DNA of 64,000 nucleotides from Thereva unica (GCA_949987705.1 OX465284.1:108669163-108733162); one strand, 5' to 3'. Shown: positions 34,927 to 47,189, numbered from the stretch's first letter. Translations and numbers: made by a program. The notes: generated by a model from the sequence alone, not told the origin.

Positions 34927-37050
34927 GGAGAAATACCAGGCAACGTTAGCAGAGAGGATAGGTCCAAGCCTAAACATAAATAATGAAGACACAATTGAGG
35001 GAAAATGGACAAGACTGAGGACGATACTGACAGATGTCACGAAGGAAACTGTAGGCTACAAACGCACTGCCAGAGCCAATGATTCGTACGACGAGGAATG
35101 TAAAACAGCTATAGAGGCCAGAAATAGAAATAGGAAAATTTACATAGAGAGACCGACGAGGAGCAAGAAACTGAAATATGAGGAAACAAGAAGAACCGCA
35201 AAAAACATCTGCAGGAAGAAGAAAAGGCAATTCCTCAACAATTACATCCTGAGAGCAGAGGAAAACTTTGCCCGAAACAAAACCAGGGAAGCATATAAGG
35301 AAGTAAACTTCTTCAAGAAAGGCTTCAAACCCTCCTCCGGTATATGTAGAACGAAAGAAGGCACTATAGTTACAGGCAGCGAAGATGTAAAGAAAAGATG
35401 GAAGGAATTTTTTTAGCGAGCTGCTGAACGCAAACGAGAGCATCCGACACGTACCAGAACCCCGTCCACAACATAACGATGACACCAGAGAAACAAACGA
35501 ACCCACTCTGGAGGAAGTACAAAGTGCCATACGACTCTTAAGAAATAACAAATCTCCAGGAATTGATAACATCCCAGCAGAGCTGCTCAAGCAAGGAGGC
35601 GAACCGCTTTCAGAAGCTATACATGAATTACTATGCTGCATATGGAGGAACGAAAAAATGCCTGAAGATTGGGAGCAAAGCATTATCTGCCCAATACACA
35701 AGAAAGGAGATAGATTCAACTGTGCAAATTACAGAGGCATATGTATCTCTTTTAAGCACAGTGTATAAAATAATGACCAATATAATTAAGGCCAGACTGG
35801 AACCTTACGCAGAAGCTGCAATAAGTGAATACCAAGCTGGATTCAGAAGAAATAGGTCAACGATGGATCAACTTTTTTCAATAAGGCAAATCCTCCGAAA
35901 ATGCTGGGAATACAACATCGACGTGTATCAACTTTTCATCGACTTTAAACAAGCATACGACAGCATCGACAGGGAAAAAATGTATGCGACAATGCTGGAC
36001 CTAAACATACCCCTAAAGATAGTGAAACTGACTAAAATGACAATGGAAAATACAAGGTGTGCAGTCAGAATACAAGGAGAATTGACGGAGTCCTTCCCAG
36101 TCAAGCAAGGCTTAAAGCAGGGCGATGGGCTGGCACCCATGCTATTTAATCTCTGCCTTGAAGGAGTAATTCGCAAAGTAAACATTGATGCGAACGCAAC
36201 CCTGCTTAACAAATCAAAACAGTTGGCAGGATATGCCGACGACATAAACTGCCTTGCCAGATCACTGTCATACCGTAGAGAAGTATTCACAGAATTATAA
36301 GATGGAGCTAAACATATAGGGCTGCAAATAAATGCAGAGAAGAGCAAGATTCTAATTCAGTCAAGGGTGGAAAGAAGAAGAAGAAGCCACAACACCACCT
36401 GGGGGGAATATAACTTCGAACGGGTAAGCCAATTTAACTACCTGGGGTCCACAGTCAGTGAAGACAACGATGAAACGATAGACGTACAAAGAAGAATAAA
36501 CGCCGCGAACAGAACATACTTCTCACTACTCCCAGTAATGAAATCCAGAGACATCCACAGAAAAACAAAAATAAGAGTCTACAAAACCATCATACGTACA
36601 GTAGCTACGTATGGTTGTGAAGCATGGAGTATCTCCCAGAAATCCGCAGACAAGCTGGATATATTTGAGAGGAAGGTTCTCCGAAGGATATACGGCCCAA
36701 TCAATGAAGACAATGCATGGAGAATACGCTACAATCACGAACTGTACGACTTATACAAAGAATGTAAACTTTCGACCCATGCCAAGCTACTGCGTTTACG
36801 TTGGGCCGGTCATGTCCAAAGAATGGATGACTCAAGGATACCAAAAAAATCCCTGTATCTACTACCAGATGGCAAAAGACCAGTTGGCAAACCACGGTCA
36901 AGATGGGAAGATAATGTTAAGACCGATGCAGCGAAACTGCTCAACACGAGAAACTGGAGACAAGCTGCGGAGCAGAGAGACGTCTGGAGGAAGAAGCTGA
37001 AGGAGGCCAAGGCTCGAATTGGGCCGTAGAGCCATCGAAGAAGAAGAAGA
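34927..37050 (+). pseudogene. RTE-like LINE B, 5'-truncated, inserted in LINE A
   Basis: Reads from the endonuclease-RT linker (INNEDTIEGKWTRL, then DDEECK-like YDEECKTAIEARN) through RT: KSPGIDNIPAELLKQGG, CPIHKKGDRFN, FIDFKQAYDSIDREK, KQGLKQGDGLAPMLFNLCLE and YADDINCLA. The C-terminal region has YGCEAWSISQKSADKL, FERKVLRRIYGPINEDN, RLRWAGHVQRM and QRDVWRKK. Catalytic YADD is intact. Defects: a frameshift at the T7 run near 35410, another near 35745, and a TAA at 36298. It ends GGGCCGTAGAGCCATC plus a (GAA)n tail at 37036-37051. The start inside the linker is ordinary 5' truncation. Confidence 0.85.
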
Positions 37051-37063
37051 AGGTTCGAAAGCC
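37051..37063. repeat. Target-site duplication, right copy
   Basis: Second copy of AGGTTCGAAAGCC, directly after the GAA tail of LINE B, after which LINE A resumes. A 12-13 bp direct duplication is in the normal range for LINE target-primed reverse transcription. Confidence 0.85.
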
Positions 37064-37749
37064 AATGTTCACTTCGATGGAGCACAAATCGAACAGGTTT
37101 CGATGTTCAAATATGTGGGATAATTGGTTGAAAGTGGCATCGATGGCCGACGTTCACAGCCGCATCGGCAGCAACATTCCCCTCGCTTAAGTGGTGCATA
37201 TGATAACGAACAACTATTACCATCAAAACGAAAGTACACCTTTACCGAACTTTGATCCTTCCGATTCTTCTTTATGTTTCGGAAACTTGGACACTGCTCA
37301 AGTCAGACGTCAGAAAGCTCAAGGTCTTCCAAATGCGATGCTTGAGGCGGATTTACGATGTCTCACTCGGCGATCTCCTTCGAAACGAGACGGTTAGGCA
37401 TAGATGCTATCAACAGACACTGATCGAAGAAGAAATACAAAAACGTCGACTACGGTGATTTGGAAATGCTTGCCGAATGATGATAACTACGATTCTGGCG
37501 AGACCGTCCGGCAGACTGGACAATTCAGCGATCGGCACTGAAAAAAACCTGGCTAAGAAATATCGAGGACGACTTAAAGCATCGATCGCCGAAAATCGTC
37601 AAGAATCGAAACAAATCGTGACTGGAGTTCGAGACCCAGTGGCACCAAAAGCAGCGTATTCGTTGCCGGGACGTCTCACTCAGACCACCAGATAACAGAT
37701 CCAAAAACGAGAAGAAGTTGAAGTTCCAAGAGTTCGGAGCATTGCCCTT

Positions 37750-39685
37750 ATGTTCCTTGTAGCCAAATTGAAGTCAATATTTTGTTGTTTGCGTCTTAGC
37801 CGTGTGATCAATTCGATCCGAGGCCTCGTTAGAGGATGCGTAACAGTGGTTATTTTCGGTGAACAGGTTGTCAGGGGTAGGGGTGGAATCTTGGCTTTTA
37901 CACCTTTAGATAGGTGGGAGTATTCTGCAAGCATTGCTACCTTATTTATGAAAATAGGTCAAACCGTTATAAAAATACAGGGTCATATGATTTCTCTTCC
38001 AACCATACGCAGTTTTTTTTCGTCTATCCAAACCCCATCAACACCTGGCCGCTTTGTAAGCTCAATGGATACACCATGTATACCTATCATCGAGCATTTT
38101 CGCTTTTTTCCGATTTGTTGTAACTTACAAAGTTTTCCTCTACTTTAGCCGAAAATTTGAACTAGATCGTGCTAAATTAACCAGTTCAGTGAGTTCGTCA
38201 CTACTGAATCTTGGAATATCTTCACAAATCAGCCAACCATAAGAATTGTTAAACTGCTTCTAAATTCTCTAAATGTCATCGTTCAGGTGCAGATAGAGTA
38301 GAGACTCTCCAATTTCTTAAGACATTCTACATTCATAGAGTAGTCTGTCCCATTTCACGTTTCTTAACTTCGATTAATACCAACGAACTCAACCAAATCT
38401 TTCACCATTTCTTCCCGCTTAATTCTCTCTGTCACAGCAACCCGAAATGAATTTATCGATCCAATCGCAAAAACCTCGACGAACTTCTTTGATTACACGA
38501 ATCAGAACACACGATTTGCATTTACGGTGGGGGAATTATTAGCGATGTTAAATGCTTTAGAATTGAAAGTTTGTTTAAATCATTGAAACGGAATTCGTTG
38601 CTACCAGATATAACGAATTTCAATCAACCTTCTTGGCTTCAATTAAATCCCTCCTCTCTCTCTGTATGTATATATGATTGGTGTGTACTGTGTGTCAAAC
38701 AAATCCTTCAAGACAATGTAGATCTACTTCCTCCATCTAAGTTCGTTTGCATGTAAATATGTAATACCTGTAAAGGATGTTGGTGCTGGAGGAGGAGGGG
38801 AGGACGCCATCTCTCAGTATGTTTTCTCAAGCTACAAAGCCATGTCAATTTCGAGACTAACAATCACTAAAGGAGATTTCAATTTGAATAAGCTCGCTCC
38901 CTGTCATCATAGACTCCTCTTCCTCCCTCTGGAACTCTTGTTATGGTTTCTGTTTTCAAGCAATTATTGAAGGATGTTTTGTACATATCGAGCTCTTATC
39001 AAAGGTGAGTGATTGAATGGTAAAAGGACTGGTGTAATAATTGTGCAAGATGAAGGAAATTTCACCAATAAAACTCTTTAAGTTTTTTGTGTAAGTGAAG
39101 GGGGGGGGGGGGGAAGCAATTGACCTTATTGCATTCGTTTCATCAATTGAAAACTGCTGCTTCTGCACAGTGCACACAGAAAGTTATCATCATTGGGAGA
39201 CTGGGAACGGAGATCCGAAGGGAAATGCTCGAGGGCACTTAAAATCCAATTGAATCTTACAAGGGAATCGATTCCCTAGCCAGACATTTAGTGGATACAA
39301 CGAGAAAAAAACACACATCTACCCTGAGGGAGTTTACACTTTCCACATACCCTGCTCTCGGCATCGTCGGCATCGTAGCCACTATTGGTTAGCTGATGGA
39401 ATTCTCCTTGCTTTAGGAGGCATAACACTCCAGCAAGGCGTTTTCCGTTTGCTCCGATGACTACGACACCGGCTCTGCCAGTTTCGACTGAGGACTGTAA
39501 CCTTGCGCATGCGAAGCAGCGATGTAAATACTTTTATATCGCCTTTGCCAACATCCGTGGATTCCAAACAAATTTCCACTCTGTGTTGTGCCATCTACAT
39601 ATACACGAATTCACCCCAATTTTTCGCGCTAAGTGAGACCTAAATCTTACCTAATGACGTCTTGGATTATTACCAGGTTTCTGGG
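37750..39685. other. No gene seen; poly-G tract
   Basis: Non-coding DNA with a CTCTCTCTCTGTATGTATATA stretch near 38650 and a run of 14 G at 39100-39113. Open frames here carry no family motif. Confidence 0.4.
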
Positions 39686-39840
39686 TACACATTAGTGCGC
39701 AATCTCTCCCCCCTTTAAGGATTCGTGAAGTGTACAAGTGCCTCAAGGAGCTCGATTCCAATAAATCCACTGGCCCCGATAAGATTCCCCCTATGGTTCT
39801 TGAAAAATGTGCCTCATCTTTGACTAAACCTCTGCGCAAA

Positions 39841-42800
39841 CTCCCGCATTCCCGCATTCCCGCACTCCCGCACTCCCGCATTCCCGCACTCCCGCATTCC
39901 CGCACTCCCGCATTCCCGCATTCCCGCACTCCCGCAGTCCCGCACTCCCGCATTCCCGCATTCCCGCACTCCCGCATTCCCGCACTCCCGCATTCCCGCA
40001 TTCCCGCATTCCCGCATTCCCGCACTCCCGCATTCCCGCACTCCCGCATTCCCGCACTCCCGCATTCCCGCATTCCCGCATTCCCGCACTCCCGCATTCC
40101 CGCATTCCCGCACTCCCGCATTCCCGCATTCCCGCACTCCCGCATTCCCGCACTCCCGCATTCCCGCACTCCCGCATTCCCGCATTCCCGCATTCCCGCA
40201 CTCCCGCATTCCCGCACTCCCGCATTCCCGCATTCCCGCATTCCCGCACTCCCGCATTCCCGCATTCCCGCACTCCCGCATTCCCGCATTCCCGCACTCC
40301 CGCATTCCCGCACTCCCGCATTCCCGCACTCCCGCATTCCCGCACTCCCGCATTCCCGCACTCCCGCATTCCCGCATTCCCGCATTCCCGCATTCCCGCA
40401 CTCCCGCATTCCCGCATTCCCGCACTCCCGCATTCCCGCACTCCCGCATTCCCGCACTCCCGCATTCCCGCACTCCCGCATTCCCGCACTCCCGCATTCC
40501 CGCATTCCCGTACTCCCGCATTCCCGCATTCCCGCACTCCCGCATTCCCGCACTCCCGCATTCCCGCATTCCCGCATTCCCGCACTCCCGCATTCCCGCA
40601 TTCCCGCATTCCCGCACTCCCGCATTCCCGCATTCCCGCATTCCCGCACTCCCGCATTCCCGCACTCCCGCATTCCCGCACTCCCGCATTCCCGCACTCC
40701 CGCATTCCCGCATTCCCGCACTCCCGCATTCCCGCATTCCCGCACTCCCGCACTCCCGCATTCCCGCATTCCCGCACTCCCGCATTCCCGCACTCCCACA
40801 TTCCCGCATTCCCGCATTCCCGCACTCCCGCATTCCCGCATTCCCGCATTCCCGCATTCCCGCACTCCCGCATTCCCGCATTCCCGCACTCCCGCATTCC
40901 CGCACTCCCGCATTCCCGCACTCCCGCATTCCCGCACTCCCGCATTCCCGCACTCCCGCATTCCCGCACTCCCGCATTCCCGCACTCCCGCATTCCCGCA
41001 TTCCCGTACTCCCGCATTCCCGCATTCCCGCATTCCCGCACTCCCGCATTCCCGCACTCCCGCATTCCCGCACTCCCGCATTCCCGCACTCCCGCATTCC
41101 CGCACTCCCGCATTCCCGCATTCCCGCATTCCCGCACTCCCGCATTCCCGCATTCCCGCACTCCCGCATTCCCGCACTCCCGCATTCCCGCACTCCCGCA
41201 TTCCCGCACTCCCGCATTCCCGCATTCCCGCACTCCCGCACTCCCGCATTCCCGCACTCCCGCATTCCCGCACTCCCGCATTCCCGCACTCCCGCATTCC
41301 CGCACTCCCGCATTCCCGCATTCCCGCATTCCCGCACTCCCGCATTCCCGCACTCCCGCATTCCCGCACTCCCGCACTCCCGCATTCCCGCATTCCCGCA
41401 TTCCCGCACTCCCGCACTCCCGCATTCCCGCATTCCCGCATTCCCGCATTCCCGCACTCCCGCATTCCCGCACTCCCGCACTCCCGCATTCCCGCACTCC
41501 CGCATTCCCGCACTCCCGCATTCCCGCATTCCCGCACTCCCGCAGTCCCGCACTCCCGCATTCCCGCATTCCCGCACTCCCGCATTCCCGCACTCCCGCA
41601 TTCCCGCACTCCCGCATTCCCGCACTCCCGCATTCCCGCACTCCCGCATTCCCGCATTCCCGCATTCCCGCACTCCCGCATTCCCGCATTCCCGCACTCC
41701 CGCACTCCCGCATTCCCGCACTCCCGCATTCCCGCACTCCCGCATTCCCGCACTCCCGCATTCCCGCATTCCCGCATTCCCGCATTCCCGCACTCTCGCA
41801 TTCCCGCACTCCCGCATTCCCGCACTCCCGCATTCCCGCATTCCCGCATTCCCGCACTGCCGCATTCCCGCACTGCCGCATTCCCGCACTCCCGCATTCC
41901 CGCATTCCCGCACTCCCGCATTCCCGCATTCCCGCACTCCCGCATTCCCGCACTCCCGCATTCCCGCACTCCCGCATTCCCGCATTCCCGCATTCCCGCA
42001 TTCCCGCACTCCCGCATTCCCGCACTCCCACATTCCCGCATTCCCGCACTCCCGCATTCCCGCACTCCCGCATTCCCGCACTCCCGCATTCCCGCATTCC
42101 CGCATTCCCGCATTCCCGCACTCCCGCATTCCCGCATTCCCGCATTCCCGCACTCCCGCATTCCCGCACTCCCGCATTCCCGCACTCCCGCATTCCCGCA
42201 CTCCCGCATTCCCGCACTCCCGCATTCCCGCATTCCCGTACTCCCGCATTCCCGCATTCCCGCATTCCCGCACTCCCGCACTCCCGCATTCCCGCATTCC
42301 CGCACTCCCGCATTCCCGCATTCCCGCATTCCCGCACTCCCGCATTCCCGCATTCCCGCATTCCCGCACTCCCGCATTCCCGCACTCCCGCATTCCCGCA
42401 CTCCCGCATTCCCGCACTCCCGCATTCCCGCACTCCCGCATTCCCGCACTCCCGCATTCCCGCACTCCCGCATTCCCGCATTCCCGCACTCCCGCATTCC
42501 CGCACTCCCACATTCCCGCATTCCCGCACTCCCGCATTCCCGCATTCCCGCACTCCCGCATTCCCGCACTCCCGCATTCCCGCACTCCCGCATTCCCGCA
42601 CTCCCGCATTCCCGCATTCCCGCACTCCCGCACTCCCGCATTCCCGCACTCCCGCATTCCCGCACTCCCGCATTCCCGCATTCCCGCACTCCCGCATTCC
42701 CGCACTCCCGCATTCCCGCACTCCCGCATTCCCGCACTCCCGCATTCCCGCATTCCCGCACTCCCGCACTCCCGCATTCCCGCACTCCCGCATTCCCGCA

Positions 42801-44418
42801 CTCCCGCATTCCCGCACTCCCGCACTCCCGCATTCCCGCACTCCCGCATTCCCGCATTCCCGCATTCCCGCACTCCCGCATTCCCGCACTCCCGCATTCC
42901 CGCACTCCCGCACTCCCGCACTCCCGCATTCCCGCATTCCCGCATTCCCGCACTCCCGCACTCCCGCATTCCCGCATTCCCGCATTCCCGCATTCCCGCA
43001 CTCCCGCATTCCCGCACTCCCGCACTCCCGCATTCCCGCACTCCCGCATTCCCGCATTCCCGCATTCCCGCATTCCCGCACTCCCGCATTCCCGCACTCC
43101 CGCATTCCCGCATTCCCGCATTCCCGCACTGCCGCATTCCCGCACTGCCGCATTCCCGCACTCCCGCATTCCCGCATTCCCGCACTCCCGCATTCCCGCA
43201 TTCCCGCACTCCCGCATTCCCGCACTCCCGCATTCCCGCACTCCCGCATTCCCGCATTCCCGCATTCCCGCACTCCCGCATTCCCGCATTCCCGCATTCC
43301 CGCATTCCCGCATTCCCGCATTCCCGCATTCCCGCACTCCCGCATTCCCGCACTCCCGCATTCCCGCACTCCCGCATTCCCGCACTCTCGCATTCCCGCA
43401 CTCCCGCATTCCCGCATTCCCGCATTCCCGCACTCCCGCATTCCCGCATTCCCGCATTCCCGCATTCCCGCACTCCCGCATTCCCGCACTCCCGCATTCC
43501 CGCACTCCCGCATTCCCGCATTCCCGCACTCCCGCATTCCCGCATTCCCGCACTCCCGCATTCCCGCACTCCCGCATTCCCGCATTCCCGCACTCCCGCA
43601 TTCCCGCACTCCCGCATTCCCGCACTCCCGCATTCCCGCATTCCCGCACTCCCGCATTCCCGCACTCCCACATTCCCGCATTCCCGCATTCCCGCACTCC
43701 CGCATTCCCGCACTCCCGCATTCCCGCATTCCCGCCCTCCCGCATTCCCGCACTCCCGCATTCCCGCACTCCCGCATTCCCGCACTCCCGCATTCCCGCA
43801 TTCCCGCACTCCCGCACTCCCGCATTCCCGCACTCCCGCACTCCCGCACTCCCGCATTCCCGCACTCCCGCATTCCCGCACTCCCGCATTCCCGCACTCC
43901 CGCATTCCCGCATTCCCGCACTCCCGCATTCCCGCACTCCCGCATTCCCGCACTCCCGCACTCCCGCACTCCCGCATTCCCGCACTCCCGCACTCCCGCA
44001 CTCCCGCATTCCCGCATTCCCGCACTCCCGCATTCCCGCACTCCCGCATTCCCGCACTCCCGCATTCCCGCACTCCCGCATTCCCGCACTCCCGCACTCC
44101 CGCATTCCCGCACTCCCGCATTCCCGCATTCCCGCATTCCCGCATTCCCGCACTCCCGAATTCCCGCATTCCCGCATTCCCGCACTCCCGCATTCCCGCA
44201 CTCCCGCATTCCCGCACTCCCGCATTCCCGCATTCCCGCATTCCCGCACTCCCGCATTCCCGCACTCCCGCATTCCCGCACTCCCGCATTCCCGCATTCC
44301 CGCACTCCCGCATTCCCGCACTCCCGCATTCCCGCACTCCCGCATTCCCGCACTCCCGCATTCCCGCATTCCCGCATTCCCGCACTCCCGCATTCCCGCA
44401 TTCCCGCATTGCCGCATT
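39841..44418. repeat. Octanucleotide array (CCCGCAYT)n, about 572 units
   Basis: About 4,578 bp of uninterrupted 8-bp units, nearly all CCCGCATT or CCCGCACT, with rare variants (GCCGCATT, CCCGCAGT, CCCACATT, CCCGTACT, CCCGCCCT, CCCGAATT, CTCGCATT). Because 8 is not a multiple of 3 and no stop arises, four frames stay open for about 1,550-1,590 codons. They read octapeptides such as PHSRIPAF (plus) or ECGNAGMR (minus). These are artefacts, not proteins. Rare variants recur in the same local context, for example GCCGCATT pairs at 41859/41875 and 43131/43147 (offset 1,272 bp = 159 units), pointing to segmental duplication in the array. The minus strand has GGG every 8 nt. The array interrupts a LINE RT. 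Confidence 0.97.
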
Positions 44419-44544
44419 CAGTTCCCAATAACCTGAGGTTATGTCTAAAAGTACCAAATAAGGCCATTTTTAGCATTAAAATTGCTTATAGCTTCAAAAC
44501 TATAGGCCGTAGCATAAAAGTTGTTGAACATTATTCATAGGAAA
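44419..44544. repeat. Short unidentified segment with a dispersed word
   Basis: Lies between the array and the resuming RT frame and does not read as RT. It contains TTGAACATTATTCATAGGAA followed shortly by CCAAG. A near copy, TTGGACATTATTCATAGGAA and CCAAG, occurs at 53233-53262. It could be a small transposon scrap; origin unknown. Confidence 0.4.
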
Positions 44545-45659
44545 TTGTCCAAGTGACCGTTCAGTCATGGTAGTATTGGACGGGGTCGTATCTAATCCCC
44601 ATAGCATCTCTGCAGGCGTTCCCCAGGGCTCAATGCTATCACCGGCTCTCTTCCTAGTTTTTATAAATGATCTGCTCTCAATCCCATCAAACTCACTTCA
44701 CAGCTTTGCTGAACTTTGCCGACAGAACTCTGCGTTACTCGTATAGCTTTGAAAACGCAAGACAAGCACGTGTCAGACCTTGTCTGCTTGATCGTCGACT
44801 TATATCCATTTCAATCAACAGGGATATAAATCTGATTCTAGATCGGGGCCACAAGAATCATGCTGAACTCAACGCCAGGAAAACAAATTATACTGTCTCT
44901 TCTCTACGAAAATGCGCTCCTAAATTCCTCCCATTATAGTAGACAGTCTAGAAATGATAGCAGAACCATCTCTCAATATCCTAGGCATAACATTAACTGA
45001 AGATCTGCGATGAAGTAATCACATATTCCAAATCGCTAAACAAGCATCACAATGCTTGGGATTCCTTAAAAGATGCAATTTCCTCCTTCAGCCGTCGGCC
45101 AAGGCTATAATCTACAATCCCTACATTCGGCCTCGCCTCGAATTCAACTCGTATCTCTGGGTAGGGGCACTGAGTACCACGTTAGTGTGGCGGGACGAGT
45201 TGAAAACCCGCGACCTCCAACTCATCGACGCCATTTGCTCCGCAATTGATTCATTAACCCACCGCAGAAATGTAACGGCTCTGGTAAAATTCTACCGCAT
45301 CTACCATAACGACTGTTCCACCGAAATATATATCAACGGTAGCAGCACGGGACTAGCCCTTTCGGCCCATCCTCACTATCTACAGCCCTTATTTTCGCGC
45401 ACACACCAGTTTAAAAATTCGTTCTTTTCGAGAACAACTCGACTGTGGAACAACCTCCCACAGTTAGTATTCCCGAACTCTTACAACATCCAAGAGTTCA
45501 AACGCAAGGTTCATCTCCATCTCCTCATGCACCCCCCATATTCCCTTTAGTCTGTCTTATCCTTTTTCGATCCTTCGAGCTAAGCTTACTACCAGACACC
45601 TGCCTTTAACGTGTACGATATGACAGACTGGAAGTACAAAGGGTGACACCTAAATTGAA

Positions 45660-47185
45660 ACATTAAAAGTTCAGTCACAGTACAGTTCAGTGCCACCCAT
45701 CCATCCCCCCTCCCCAAGAACGTTCAACCAACAATTGACGACAAATACCCTTAAAAGTTCGGCAACAACTTTTGGGTTTATCTCCAGAATGTAAAATATT
45801 ATTAAATACCTTTAATCCTTAATTACATACATTTGAAAATGGGAGGCATCTGCTTACACCTTTGGGACACCGCACACACACACATATCTCCTTCATCAAT
45901 TCATTTGTTATGTTCGACAGTCATATGCTGTCTTTCGAAATGCCCTGAAACTTCACGACTTGCCCATTAATCACAGCCAGGACATATATATAAGATCTGA
46001 TCCTTGTCATTAAATTTCCAGATGTCATAGGATCCAATTACAACTCCTAAGTGTCCTCGAGAGAGACAGACTTCTTGCAGTAGTTTCGATGCCAGCTCAC
46101 AAAAAAACAGAAAAAAAAATAAATAAAGAAGGAAGGAAGAAGTAAAAACTTGTCCTGTTGAGTCCTGTCCTTAAGGAATCTGTTAAGGAAGTAGAATTTA
46201 GCCATCGCAACTAGGATCTATTTGGGTGTAGTTGTTGCTGTAAGAATTTGTTATACCTTAGGAACTTCTTATCCTTTCATAAGTTTTACCTGAAAAGGGA
46301 TATACATATAAATATTTTTTCCTTTCATTAAGGACCTTTTTAAGGAGTGAAAAAAATGTGTCAATGATGGGAGGAAAGGTTTGAAGCGTTTTGTCTGGTA
46401 CTACTACTATATCGTCATAAGCTTATCAGGAGTGGTTAAAGGAGTTTGCTCTATCTTCGGCAAATTCAGTTAAGTAACCATCCTGAAAGATGGAAAATGA
46501 TTATTTAAGAAGGAGGAGACCAAGTAATATTTATTTGGTGTGTTAGCTCTACAAGTACCCCTCAATCGATTGGGGGTTTTCTTATCTATTTAAGAACCAG
46601 ATAACGATGCCCTCTGGAGAGAAAAAAAAAACACTGAACTGAAAGGAAAGTCTTTGACCCGAAAGGTCAAGAGGTGAAGCTCTGACGTGACGAGATCCTC
46701 TTCGTGTCTGTCGATTTAATACATAAATTTCAGCATCTAATCTCTAAAAATATAATTCGTAATCCTGTGGCGGCAGCATGGATTCTCCTTCGACGTCGTC
46801 GTCTATCAAGAGAAAGTTTTCAAGGGGTCTATACTTGAATTTTACGCATCTATAACTGTCTGAAAGAACTTTGAGTGTCTTAATGGTTAGGAGGAGGAGG
46901 CCATCTGTGGGGTGATGGACCTATCAAGATTTTGGACAGGATGTGTGCAATTAAAGATGGTGATGTTAACGACCTATAGGTATTTTTTTAATTAAGAAAT
47001 TTAGATATTTTTTAAATATCCGCGCGCAATAGCACGAGGATGCAATTTCAGAAATTAGGATTTAAAAATCCCACCGCTGCCACCAATTTTTTGTGTGTAA
47101 CGATTTGCCTAATTCCCCTGGGACTTGAGCGCGTTAACTCTAAGCGTAAATCAGCAAGCAAGTCTCTGTTTACAATCTACAATGC
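45660..47185. other. No recognisable feature
   Basis: AT-rich non-coding DNA after the LINE 3' end. No motif or repeat structure supported. Confidence 0.4.
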
Positions 47186-47189
47186 AATG

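Larger units (their letters stand above)
34650..37745 (+). pseudogene. RTE-like LINE A, split by an inserted LINE
   Basis: The left part (34650-34926) reads VSLKIIELLQASYDDSTSS, then SEEFPIQTG and, across a frameshift, DVASPLLFNVVIDAIMREAF and TDIMFAND. This is RT palm sequence; FAND replaces the catalytic FADD. The right part (37064-37745) resumes with FDVQICG, TLILPILLYVSETWTLLKS, VFQMRCLRRIYDVSLGD and QTLIEEEIQKRRLRWFGNA, the typical C-terminus. Several frameshifts occur. It is interrupted by element B at 34927-37050, with AGGTTCGAAAGCC present on both sides. The 5' end, including the endonuclease, is absent. Confidence 0.8.
39690..45655 (+). pseudogene. Jockey-type LINE, RT split by an octanucleotide array
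   Basis: The left part (39690-39840) reads IREVYKCLKELDSNKSTGPD and KIPPMVLEKCASSLTKPL, the RT N-terminus. After the 4.58-kb array and about 125 bp of other sequence, RT resumes near 44545: SDRSVMVVLDGVVSNPHSI, SAGVPQGSMLSPALF, FINDLLS. A frameshift in the catalytic segment (SFA then LNFADRTLRYSYS) loses the ADD. The C-terminus (45056-45550) reads LKRCNFLLQPSAKAI, YNPYIRPRLEF, RRNVTALVKFYRIYHND and RTTRLWNNLPQLVFP. The 3' end near 45655 (GTGACACCTAA) matches 24125-24235. About 140 residues of RT expected between the parts are missing, judged against the paralogue at 12.4 kb. Confidence 0.8.

Noticed and set aside
34970..35719. 249-codon minus-strand frame
   Set aside because: It is the antisense of the RTE-like LINE B, whose plus strand shows clear RT motifs.
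39841..44418. Array as a CRISPR or a telomere-type repeat
   Set aside because: No spacers exist between units, and the unit does not resemble insect telomeric TTAGG. It is a simple tandem array.
39651..44476. Open frames of 1,547-1,588 codons on both strands
   Set aside because: They are a by-product of the 8-bp repeat: no unit variant creates a stop and 8 is not divisible by 3, so each frame reads the same octapeptide. The ends run into LINE remnants in arbitrary frames.
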